DNA of 64,000 nt from the NCBI GenBank assembly GCA_008360955.1, contig LUCM01004817.1, positions 340,790 to 404,789 of the forward strand, given 5' to 3'. Under the pieces are notes generated by a model. That model saw nothing but the letters and a program-made list of their open reading frames with translations. It ran no database searches and had not been told where the DNA came from. Positions 37,105-48,100 of this stretch are shown one piece after another. Position 1 is the stretch's first letter. Each line of letters begins with the position of its first letter. Position numbers and translations under genes: made by a program. This DNA comes from Fasciolopsis buskii (lineage: Eukaryota > Platyhelminthes > Trematoda > Plagiorchiida > Fasciolidae).

Positions 37105-37268
37105 TTTATCTTTTATTTGTATTATTAATGAAACGGCAGTGTAAATTGTTTTTCAAGAAGGAAGCCGCTGCCAACAGAAGGTTCCCGAGTGGGGAATTCG
37201 ACTGGCGGTGAAAGGATTCGAACTTGCGAACTTCATGTCCAAACTCCAAGATCTAATCAGCTTTGGCA
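37105..37268 (-). mobile_element. tRNA-derived SINE (family A)
   Basis: On the minus strand: degenerate head, CGCAAGTTCGAATCC box B, CACCGCC end, body GTCGAATTCCCCACTCGGG, CTGTTGGCAGCGG, tail TTAATAATACAAATAAAAG. Confidence 0.8.
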
Positions 37269-37460
37269 CAGTAGAATGTCAAGTGAGTTATGCACAAAAT
37301 CATTGTATCCGGGCTTCTCAGCAAATGCCGCTCAGTATCGACCGACTAGTCATGAAGTGGAACAAATTCGTATTTGTTACTTCGATGCACTTTTTGTTAG
37401 ATCCGGCATAGTCCTACATAATTTTAAATAATCTTGACATAGTTCCGAAATCCTGTGAAA

Positions 37461-37735
37461 CTAGTGCCATTTTACGTTGTGAACTGAGACTGACTGACTG
37501 TTTTGCATTAGCCAGTGTTGATTAAGTGACCGTTGCTTAGTGTACTCGTTCCGGAACGTATGAAAATATTTAAAAGGCTTGATTTGTGAATAAGACTGGG
37601 CGTCATACGCTTGCAAGTCCTTGCCCAAATCCGTTTTCAACAGGCTCATATTGTTTTCATTCTTCAGTGGCGACAGGTCGTCATCTCCGCTGATCAATCG
37701 GTACCACAAATCCGGATCCATAGTCAAACCTCTAA
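37461..37735 (-). CDS. Putative exon of an unknown gene
   Basis: The minus frame beginning near 37727 has varied, acidic and polar composition typical of real protein (TMDPDLWYRLISGDDDLSPL, then a Lys/Asn-rich stretch and FKYFHTFRNEYTKQRS). A possible acceptor (CTCACGGTTTAG) lies just upstream. A possible donor CAAC|GTAAAA is near the 3' end, otherwise the frame stops at 37461. There is no recognised domain and no partner exon was found, so this is only a candidate. Confidence 0.3.
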
Positions 37736-39109
37736 ACCGTGAGAATGTCCAAAATACAGACTACGACGATCCGGTTTTAAAATGACGCATATTTTCACGG
37801 CCTTTACAAACAACTTGTATCAAAAGCCTCATCAGCGGGTTTATACTGGGACTTCCGCGAATGTGGCCAATGTGAATACCTTCAGCAGTTCCAGCCGTAA
37901 AAGAGCGGGAACAGATTTGACTTTAAATACCAATATGGGCTGGAAGGAAGTGCAGCTTATCAATAAACATTAAATCACAATGGGATGGTACTTCAGAAGT
38001 ATTTTGTTGACTAGAAAAAATGTTTCACCGAAATCTCTTGATGTGAATTGCCGCTCTTACAACCCGTGACTCGGGGAAAACAGCATGGACCGGACTGGTC
38101 TCAGTTGAAACTCGTACCCATTTTATGCACAAATGACCAATGGCACACGCATACTATGCGTAAAGGGATTGTTAGTCATGAAATTCTTTCCAAACTAATT
38201 TCTTCCCACTTACATCCCCGGATCTGGTCGGCTTTTCTGTTTGATGAAAACGAATCCTTTCAAGCTGCCGACGGGCGGCCGTTTTTCTGTGTGTTCTTGA
38301 AATTAACTCACCCAAGGGATTTTTCTTTTCGGCGCTTATTCATCTGGGGAAAAAATATCCTTTTTGTTTATTACATTATGGCGTCCGGGGGGTTTTGAAT
38401 GTTCCGTTGACTCCCTCGATTTTGCAAATTATTAGTCGTCCAAAAGTGTCGCGGCAACTAACAATCAAACAAACACGAAATGAATATTCCGCCATAATGC
38501 TATAAGTTCATACCAGAATATAAGTGTTAGTGATTTGACTTGAATTTAAATCCTTCATTCTGCGTGGATTCTTTCTGTGAACCTTTAGAAACATTTCTAT
38601 CGTTTTCAAAGCCTTAACTACAGTCATGAGGGCCATGCTCGTCGCTATATGCATGCACGATAAGCGCATAATATAAGCTATTTTAAACGTGGCAACTCAT
38701 TTAATTTGATTTGCATTGGAAAAAACCAAAATAAATTGATTGTTGTATCAAATCTAGGGAGTTCCATACATACTGGACACACTTACGCGAAGGTCCGTCT
38801 GCAGACACCATTGTATCACATTTCTGTTCGTCATTTCGTGCTAACCAACCCTTGCGTTAAAGTACTTGCCCAGTTTTCGATATAGAATTCATTGATTAAT
38901 CTTCTTCTCTTGCCGCATCAGTCTAACCCTGGCCCCACGTTTTTTGCCTACTCGGTGTATTGAGCCACGTGATTTGAACCCAAACATTTTCCGAATCATT
39001 TGACCGGGTCACATTTGTGGCCTTCCTGTGCGTTGAAGTTGGAATTTTCATTTTCCCGTATCACTGCTTACAACAATAGCTCAATTCAATTCGGGTCAGT
39101 TGATATTGC
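37736..39109. other. Unassigned DNA
   Basis: Plus frames at 37782-37973 and 38048-38398 are open with protein-like stretches but no motif, start context or splice evidence. Confidence 0.35.
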
Positions 39110-39481
39110 GGCTAACCCTGCACCAAGGTGTTGTCGCTTTGGTTGCTATCTATGAACACCAGTTACTCAAAGAGAAAAGCAGTGAAAAGTCGGCCGAAGA
39201 AGTAGGTTGAGGAACTATACAGAAGATGAAAAATTTCGAATGCAAGAACGCCACCGACTGCAACACTGAGCCATATTCCTTAATATTTACAATAATCGCT
39301 TCGAGGGCCTTATGGACCCCAACCCCACAGTCCAACTGCACCTACGTGACCCAGTCCACTGACTAAACATTTTGCACTTCTCTGTCATCGACTGGCCATC
39401 TCGATCGATTTCCCAACTATTGCCTACCTTAAGGAATAGTGTAAAATAAGGCACGCAGTCGTCCTGTGGGTATGTGCAAAA
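39110..39481 (-). mobile_element. RTE-like LINE 3' end, cut by the assembly gap
   Basis: 39171-39481 is identical, base for base as read by eye, to 52928-53238. The 53 kb copy continues into RT-coding sequence, so this is the same 3' non-coding end; the coding part would lie in the N gap. 39115-39170 is a diverged version of the sequence just outside the identical block in the other copy. Confidence 0.8.
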
Positions 39482-40400
39482 NNNNNNNNNNNNNNNNNNN
39501 NNNNNNNNNNNNNNNNNNNNNNNNNNNNNNNNNNNNNNNNNNNNNNNNNNNNNNNNNNNNNNNNNNNNNNNNNNNNNNNNNNNNNNNNNNNNNNNNNNNN
39601 NNNNNNNNNNNNNNNNNNNNNNNNNNNNNNNNNNNNNNNNNNNNNNNNNNNNNNNNNNNNNNNNNNNNNNNNNNNNNNNNNNNNNNNNNNNNNNNNNNNN
39701 NNNNNNNNNNNNNNNNNNNNNNNNNNNNNNNNNNNNNNNNNNNNNNNNNNNNNNNNNNNNNNNNNNNNNNNNNNNNNNNNNNNNNNNNNNNNNNNNNNNN
39801 NNNNNNNNNNNNNNNNNNNNNNNNNNNNNNNNNNNNNNNNNNNNNNNNNNNNNNNNNNNNNNNNNNNNNNNNNNNNNNNNNNNNNNNNNNNNNNNNNNNN
39901 NNNNNNNNNNNNNNNNNNNNNNNNNNNNNNNNNNNNNNNNNNNNNNNNNNNNNNNNNNNNNNNNNNNNNNNNNNNNNNNNNNNNNNNNNNNNNNNNNNNN
40001 NNNNNNNNNNNNNNNNNNNNNNNNNNNNNNNNNNNNNNNNNNNNNNNNNNNNNNNNNNNNNNNNNNNNNNNNNNNNNNNNNNNNNNNNNNNNNNNNNNNN
40101 NNNNNNNNNNNNNNNNNNNNNNNNNNNNNNNNNNNNNNNNNNNNNNNNNNNNNNNNNNNNNNNNNNNNNNNNNNNNNNNNNNNNNNNNNNNNNNNNNNNN
40201 NNNNNNNNNNNNNNNNNNNNNNNNNNNNNNNNNNNNNNNNNNNNNNNNNNNNNNNNNNNNNNNNNNNNNNNNNNNNNNNNNNNNNNNNNNNNNNNNNNNN
40301 NNNNNNNNNNNNNNNNNNNNNNNNNNNNNNNNNNNNNNNNNNNNNNNNNNNNNNNNNNNNNNNNNNNNNNNNNNNNNNNNNNNNNNNNNNNNNNNNNNNN
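39482..40400. other. Assembly gap, 919 Ns
   Basis: Unknown bases. Long frames reported across it are meaningless. The left flank is an RTE 3' end, so the gap probably reflects a repeat that was hard to assemble. Confidence 1.
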
Positions 40401-41962
40401 TTTTTTTACGGCAACCGGGATGCAGTAATCATCAGTGTTCACGAAATGGAGCAATTCCGTTTAGAAGAAATCAAATTCGAAGTTGTGTCAAGGTTATTTA
40501 AGCTCGCTACATAAATCACTTGTATTTGCATCGTGAAAGCGAAGCCATAAACTAGAAAAGCGCGAAGTCTTCTGGAGCCGCAATATAGTGAACAATGTAC
40601 GGATTAAAACATTCCGCGCAATTTCGATTTTATGTTCAAGCTCAGGTATCCTTTTAAACTAAACAAAGCCGCCTTTCACGAAGTGCTATACGAACGGACT
40701 TTGTCAAACACGTGTCCGTTACGTAGGAAGTCAATAGCATCCAAAAATAAACAATTTTTTTTATAGTCCTTCTAACTCAGCACAACAAAAATGCATTTCT
40801 GTGATCCTTAGGCTGATTATTACCAACAATTCACGCATTCTTGTCTGAATAAGAAAGAAAAACATTTATATGTTTCAAGTGTCAGGAGTTCTGCAACATA
40901 GATTGATGGCGTATTGAAGCGGATATTGTAATTATCGTACACAGTGAAAGGAAACTTTGACCACGTTAATTTGACGAGCAGTTAATCTTGCGGATGGATT
41001 TGTAGCAAGTGGCAACCTATGAACAGCTTGCCTAGAGGGTACTTCAAGCAGAAATTATTCTAATTCCAGGTTGTTCACTGCGATGCAAATACCATAAGAG
41101 AAACCTTTTCAGTGGATCAAAATGGGAAGTTCTACGAACATTTGTCGTCGTGATAGTGGGAATATTCCTCTAATTCTATGAAACAGACACTCTGAAAGTG
41201 GTACTTTTTCGAAAGAAGCCACTAGATGCACTGTACTGGAATTTAGTAGTTATGTTTTCTTCAGTACAGGGCCTTTCTGACAGCATACCTTAAGTCGGGT
41301 GAAAACATGCTTAATTCTAAAATGTTTCATTTATGTACATACTACAGACTTAATCTTCATGCTATCCGAGACACATTTGACATCCCTATGCGATGATCCA
41401 TCCGCAAGCGGTGAACAATAACTTCCAAATTCTTGCACTTTAAGTAAAAATATTTTCATACCGTAGTTACTGGAAGTCAGGTCAAAATGATAAAAAAGTA
41501 CTGATGGATTACTATCTGATTACCTTTGTTTCTAACTGTTGTGGCTAAATCATTGTTAAAAATTACAGATGGTAGTTGAAATGGGATATTTACCGAATTT
41601 TCGATCATATCTGATCTCAATATTACTACAGGGATTATCAGATACGTTACATGCTTGTGCACGCAGACGAACAAACAGAAACTGTACGTGCATGCCAGAA
41701 CACGTATACCTTACGCGTACCAATCGTCCAGTTCATTGTCGCGTGACAAATGCCTGTTAGTTTTACACGTGAATTATCCTAGATTGGTAAAAAGGACTGC
41801 CGAATCATGGTCATGATTATCTGTTGCTTAACCTCTTCTACCGCTAGGAAAGGAGTATAAGTTTTCGGGAGGGAAATTGGTTTGATACGGTGTTCTTGTA
41901 AAGTGGGGATAGCTCTCGTTAAATCCTGATCATAACGATAATCCTGAACCGGTTTTTGTTGG
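40401..41962. other. Unassigned DNA and 3' flank of the protease gene
   Basis: A short plus frame (40401-40511) runs out of the gap to a TAA, without a motif. The sequence below 41963 should contain the 3' UTR of the minus-strand protease. I saw no minus-strand AATAAA within about 600 bases of the stop. Confidence 0.4.
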
Positions 41963-42100
41963 TTAGAGAGCCAACTGGACTCGGGTTTGGTTCAGCACGT
42001 ACGTCAGCCATTGTCGTTGATTTGCTAGCTTCACGTAAACAGACGGAATACCGTACAGTCCACATCCGATCCCAACTGATGCAACACCGACCAGCTGCCA
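41963..42100 (-). CDS. Protease exon 4 (C-terminus, stop codon)
   Basis: Acceptor TTTATCTCCAG at 42101-42111, then 45 codons and TAA (41963-41965). Encodes GVASVGIGCG, the Ser214-Gly216 and Cys220 region, then IPSVYVKL, the usual PGVYTxV strand, then a WL C-terminal helix start. This exon has no start codon and is only recognisable by homology. It enters in phase 0, matching exon 3. The frame opened by the opposite strand here is a shadow. Confidence 0.88.
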   Translation of the reverse strand, partial: WQLVGVASVGIGCGLYGIPSVYVKLANQRQWLTYVLNQTRVQLAL

Positions 42101-45100
42101 CTGGAGATAAAACAAAAGCCATAAAGTGCACATTTACGTAAGGCCTATATTTCTGATTTAAGCCACTTTGCATAGTCTAAAACGCAGAAACAGAACGAGG
42201 CTATAATGATAATCGAAATACCCACGCATATGATATCAGTCGCACTCAAATTTCTTGATCCGGCAGCCTCGTGGACTAACTGGCGATTACCAAACGAAAT
42301 TACGGATGTGTGTTCGTTTATCAATTGCTATCGGGACGATCCTAATAAATACTGAAATATAAAACTGACCTCTGTGGTACTCGAATCCACGCGCGGACGT
42401 AACCTACGCAGTCCTACCTCATGTGCTCCATCATCCAGGCCACGAGATCACGCCGAACAGATTTCTGGTATTTCACTTAGGCAGTGATGGTAACCCGCCC
42501 GAATAACTTTTGCACATGGTATCCACCACGTGGAACTCATAATTTCATGTTTGACAGTCAAATTGCGAGTTCAGTGTGCTGGATACCGTGAGCTTGCGTA
42601 ATTTGGGCTGGTAACTGTAAGTCCATGGGCGAAATATCAGTCAACTATTCGAGATCTGGCCTCTGAGCTCGTGCGGTGTAGCACGCTCGGCACAAGTGCG
42701 TGGGCAGCACCCGTGCGTAGGTTCGAATCCCGCCGAGGACGATGGATCTTCACAGTTGGATCAACTCCTCATCTGTCAAAATGTTGAATTAATTCGAACA
42801 TGAACCCATTGACACTGCCGATGCACTGCTATACCACTCGTGCTCTACCAGTTAGGCTATAAGGCCAAGCTGAATTGTATGCTGACATTTAGCATCCGGC
42901 TGTTATTGAGTGGCTGCCAGAATTGCCGAGACCAATGAACTTGTAGTTTGACAACCCGAAAAGATTTCTGAACGAATCGATCAACAACTATTGGGTTAAT
43001 GCACTGGCATCAGCTTTAATTCAACATGGAAAGATTTTAAAAATCCGTTCTAACCTCCATTTAATAACTAAAACACAATTCATAGGTGGCGTGCCTAGCC
43101 AGACTATTTCACTAATAAAAGGTGCAGTTAATAACACTAAGTATTCGGACTTTTATAAAAGATACCCTTGTCTCACTTATGTAAAGTTACGGTCAAATTT
43201 CTGCAATGCCCTTCACAAAACCCAAGAAAAACTGCACATTGGAATTTCCATATGTTTGGGTCGGAACACTCCCATCCAAGCATGTAGAAATGTACAATAA
43301 CCTGATACAGCCTGCTATTAGAAAAGCAGATATCATTGCGATCATATACGTTTCTAGATATGTGCTTTTCTGAAGGACAGATTATCCACTGTCCTAGTGT
43401 TTTTTATTGTCTGTGTTATTGCAGGTTCATACGCTTACTGGGATTGGACTTATTGTGGTACCTTTGGATTCTGCCCATAGATCCAGTCGCTTGTGAACCC
43501 CATCGAAATGGCTCATCCACTTGCATATTAAATTGTATGTAGTCCAACAATTTGTTTAGTCCGTTTGATTTTGGTTCATGTGATGTCCAGGAAATTGAAG
43601 GTCATTCAGGGTGGAACAGGGATGCGGGGATTATGAAAGTCACACCGTTAAATCCCAAAACATCAAGTGTTTTGGGATTTCGAGACTAAATGACCCAAAA
43701 TTACATCTAGTTACCAACACCAACCTGGCAGAGAGAGATTACTAACGCACTTTGTTACCAAAGCAGGGATATTAAACGTCATTTCATTTTTCAGAAGCTG
43801 TAGCCTGTAACCTATCACGTTATACAACCTCAGTCAGCTTAGTTTGCCTTCGACATAGATTTCATTCAAGAGGGTGTGTTCCTGAACACTAGTTGTTCGT
43901 TAAAACAATTTGCTTACGGAGTGAACTATGAGATGGCTCATTCGGATGGACATGCAATGAGTGGAAGTCATTTGAAACAATGAATAATAACATTCTTTAG
44001 TTTAGTAAAGAACGAAATCCGAGGGATGGCATGAGTAGAAGTCTGGTTTGAAGGAAGAGTGGGACCATATGCCACAAGTTATTCTTAGGCGGTTGGTAGC
44101 AAGCACAACCTAGCAGGTGAAATCCTGCAGGCTCATTGAAAGGTGATTCATTCATACATAAATGGAGGAAGTTTGAGAACCACTGGACAATTCTGCTGGC
44201 AACAGAACAGCTGGGTCGCAATATGAAGTCCCACTGATAAGCCGCCTTCACGTATTCCAAACGAGGCGCTTTTTGACGAGTTGTTTAACAGATTGCGCCA
44301 GGTTGGCAACGAGAGTTTGACTACTCGAAGCTGTTGTCTGGTTAATGTGCTTTTCTGTCCTTCTCAAATGAAGGTAATAATGTAGGCCGTTGTCAAATAC
44401 ACGCTTCTTTTAGTGTATACATTCACGTCTCTTGTCGGTCAAAGACGTGACCATGGTTGTGGCGTTTCCAAGAGAAATGCTTTTACTCGCTTCTAATTTA
44501 GTTGAGACCTTATATTCGGACTTTGTATGTAAAACATCTACTTCCGGTCCTTTGCACTATGTGTTCGCCGGGTATCCAGCTTTCCACAGTACTTACAAGG
44601 ACGCTGTCGACTGTGGCCATTAGGAAGGCACTCAGTCTGCCTTTATGATCTCGAAACGAAACTTGCTTTTGGATCTTGACAGTCTCAGCCAACCTCATGT
44701 AGCAAACTGATTTATGCGAAATTCGAACTTCGATATCCAGCACCAGAAACAGAAGTATATGACTATTAAGACATGCAAGAATGGGAAGTGGTGAGGTCTA
44801 GAGGTATTGGACCAAGGCCAAATGATTCTCATGTTATTTTCATCTCTGGTAGGAACCACCATATAAGGTGAAAAGTGGAATAGTTTCGAGGAAATTAGGC
44901 CATCCTTTTATGTCACTTTTCTGCTGGCTGGAGAATTCTCTCGGAACGTCCCGGGACTATGAAACAACATATCTCTTTCTAGTTTAATTATTTCTGTCTG
45001 TAGACTAGAAAATCAGCGCACACAGGCTAATTAGAACGAGGCGTCCATAAGTGGGGCTCAGTCGAACCCTGACCACAGCTCCATACTCTTAATCTAAGAT

Positions 45101-48100
45101 TCGAGCCATGCTATTAATGGGGACCGTACTTGCAGCCCTTCAACTAATGCACATTCATTTAGCTACAGAACAAGTCTTTCAGGCAAGCGGTCTCTGGGAG
45201 CTTCCGACAGATGCGTTTCTCACAGCATGCACAAGTGGATCACGGATGTATTCATGCGCTTGTGACGTAGTCTACTCACGAGTAGCGTAATTTGATGTGC
45301 GCAAATGAAATTCATGCAGAAGCGTGACAAACCATTGTCGCGCCAGAAAATGACGTCCATTCGTATGCGTTCCAGGCAGTACGTGTCTTCCGACTACGTC
45401 AAAACGCAAAATGTCTCTGTATCTTCTTTTCGTTTGTATTCATCAAATTCATAAGCGAAGCCACCAGCACAGACGACCTAGCAATCGTCCGAGCAAATAC
45501 TCAAACGAACGCAGTTGTCGCGGTCAGATTATATGCGTTTCTGACTAGTAATGTCGATGCCTGAAGGGGAAGATGCTTACAGATTTATCCTCATTTGTGA
45601 CGATTGGCTCCTCGTATCACCTCGAATAAACGGACAACTAACAACTAACTACTCTTGCCGGCATCGTTTATGAGTTCACGAAAATTCATTTACAATATTA
45701 AGTAGCCTGATTCTTACTTCGTCTTTCGGTTCGTCCGTGACATTCTGCTCTGTCTGAATGCTGCAAAAGAGAGGACCTCCACTGTCGCCTTGACATGTGT
45801 CCCCGTCCTGAAGCTCACCACCGGCACAAACGTGATCCAACTCGAAATTCAGCCGTGACGAGCAATTTTTATCGCATCCAGGAGCGCTGTTCAAACTGCT
45901 TCCAAATTGACCCAGCAAAGATTTACACCGCGCTTTAGTCACCTTAGCGATGTGGAGATCTGAAGAGAAAAAAATGAAAAGATGGGATGACTTGGGCTCA
46001 GTTCGGTCTGCACAACAGTACTACCGAGCCTTGCTTTTGTTTGCTAAATAGGGATAGAAAGCAATAGATGAAATAAATCAATAATAAGAAAACTCAGAAG
46101 AACCATAGAGAAGTGGAAAGGCTTTGAACGTAATAATGTCACCGACCGCAACACCTAGCCGCATTGATTAATGTTTCCCTCCATCGGGTTGGGAAATCCC
46201 ATGAATCCCAACCCGGCAATTTCATTCGACCTACTGCAGACAATCCATTAGTTTGGATTTCTGTGACCTCCCACTGCATCATAGAATGACCAGATCATCA
46301 AGCCGATGTAGCACTGACACCGCAGGCGTTTCAAATAGGTGGACGCCAGTCACGTCCTCCGTATATGTAAAGACAGCTCATCTGATATGCCACCATCTGG
46401 TGTGATGTAATTGACCGAGCGAAGCAATTTATCTACGTCGTATAACTACTCCTCCTCTAGAACTAAAGAGGCAATTAATAAGATATGCGAAACTGTGAAA
46501 ATCACCTCAGGTCTGTTCTTCCACTTGTCCTTCCCACCGTTTGACTTGATGACCTGCAAATTGACTAGCTAACTGAACGACTGTCAGAAAAGCTTTACCT
46601 TCTGAAATTTAGATTCGTAAACCTGGTTTGATGGGTTCACATAAATAATCGGAAGCTGTAATTTCTGGTTCAAATCACGCAGGTGTTTTATAATCTAAGC
46701 AAACATTACTCATCATTCCATAAGTCAAATGTACTTGTAGCTGAACGTGGAATATTCAAGGTATGGAATGACTAATCCTTGAATTCAGTACCCGGATGGA
46801 AACCGACCCTTGCTTAGTCGAGAATACCGTCACAGGCGGCTAATTCGTTAGCTTAAAATGTGTGGAAGAGGTTCTGTTTCTGAGAAGACGTGTAACAATG
46901 TCGGGGATACTTACTGACCGTATGAATGATAGTGTAAGTAAGTTTGGGATGCTTTTTGGACCGAGTATATGGAAAGTATTGTTCCAGAACCAAAATGACT
47001 CGAAACCGAAACTTGTTCTTGCAAAGGAAGTGTTAGACAAGGTAGAACAGTTCTGTGATATAGTCAGTCACATCACATCGGATGATCATCTACTAGATAA
47101 AATGTCCTCGTGTGAGCAGAAGGCTCGACTGGCGTTTGCCACCTTGAGACATTTGCGATGTCGGAGTGGCTTTGGATCACCCAGCAAAGGTCGAGTCTTC
47201 GCAGCAGCAGCAGCAATGTCGGTGGTATTGTGCGGCTCAGAATCATGGCCACTTACAAGAGCAGACTTACGAACAGAGCCGGAACACCACTATTTTTGTA
47301 ATATATATATATATATATACATAAATTTATACATATATATATATGGCGGCTTTAAATTAAGCATGATGCCAAAGCAATGACATGTGAACAGGATTTTGCA
47401 GAAAGTAAACAGATAAGGATTAAATAATAAACAACAAAAAATTGTTTTACTTCGTTTTCATTCAAACATCTTGCGAATTTTGGTCTGTTCCCGGATTAGT
47501 TTTAAGGGAGACCAGTTCTCTAGACAAAACCTACAGCATTCGCGCCACTGAGTTTGGTTCTGAGCCAGCCAACAACAATCCTCCTCTTTCGGGACCCAAC
47601 CACGAAGGTGATAAACACCAATCGATGCAAAAACCGATAGTGACTTCTTCATACCTCTACGCAAAATCATAGCCTAACTGCCGCATCGCTTATTCCAGCC
47701 TTGTCCGGCACGTGCAAAAAGAGCACGATTAGGTAGACGATGAGCAGGTATACGCAATACGTATCCAAGACACCAAAGGCGATGCAGAGCGATTATATTA
47801 GTGGGAGGACGACCCAACACACGAAGGCGCACCTCGTCGATATTCCCACCAAACTCGAGTAATGCTTCAGAGACATCGCTGGTCGAAAACAGTAGGTAAT
47901 CTTCAATGCAGATTGGCTAGGTCTCCCAACCGTATAGCAGAACACTACGAAATGTGACAGTGTACACCATTCCGGTGAGGTAAATCCGGATGTGATGACG
48001 GTGCCACACGTGTCGTATTTTCGCAAAAGCTGCTCTGGTTTTCGTAATTCGTGATGTGACCTCATCCCCAACACCTCCCCCAGGCGTGATCAGAATTTCG

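Noticed and set aside
39429..40514. Three open frames over 300 codons
   Set aside because: They consist of the N gap; no sequence information.
41919..42173. Minus and plus frames starting with ATG over protease exon 4
   Set aside because: They are in other frames; the real exon frame has no ATG and encodes the conserved C-terminal strand.
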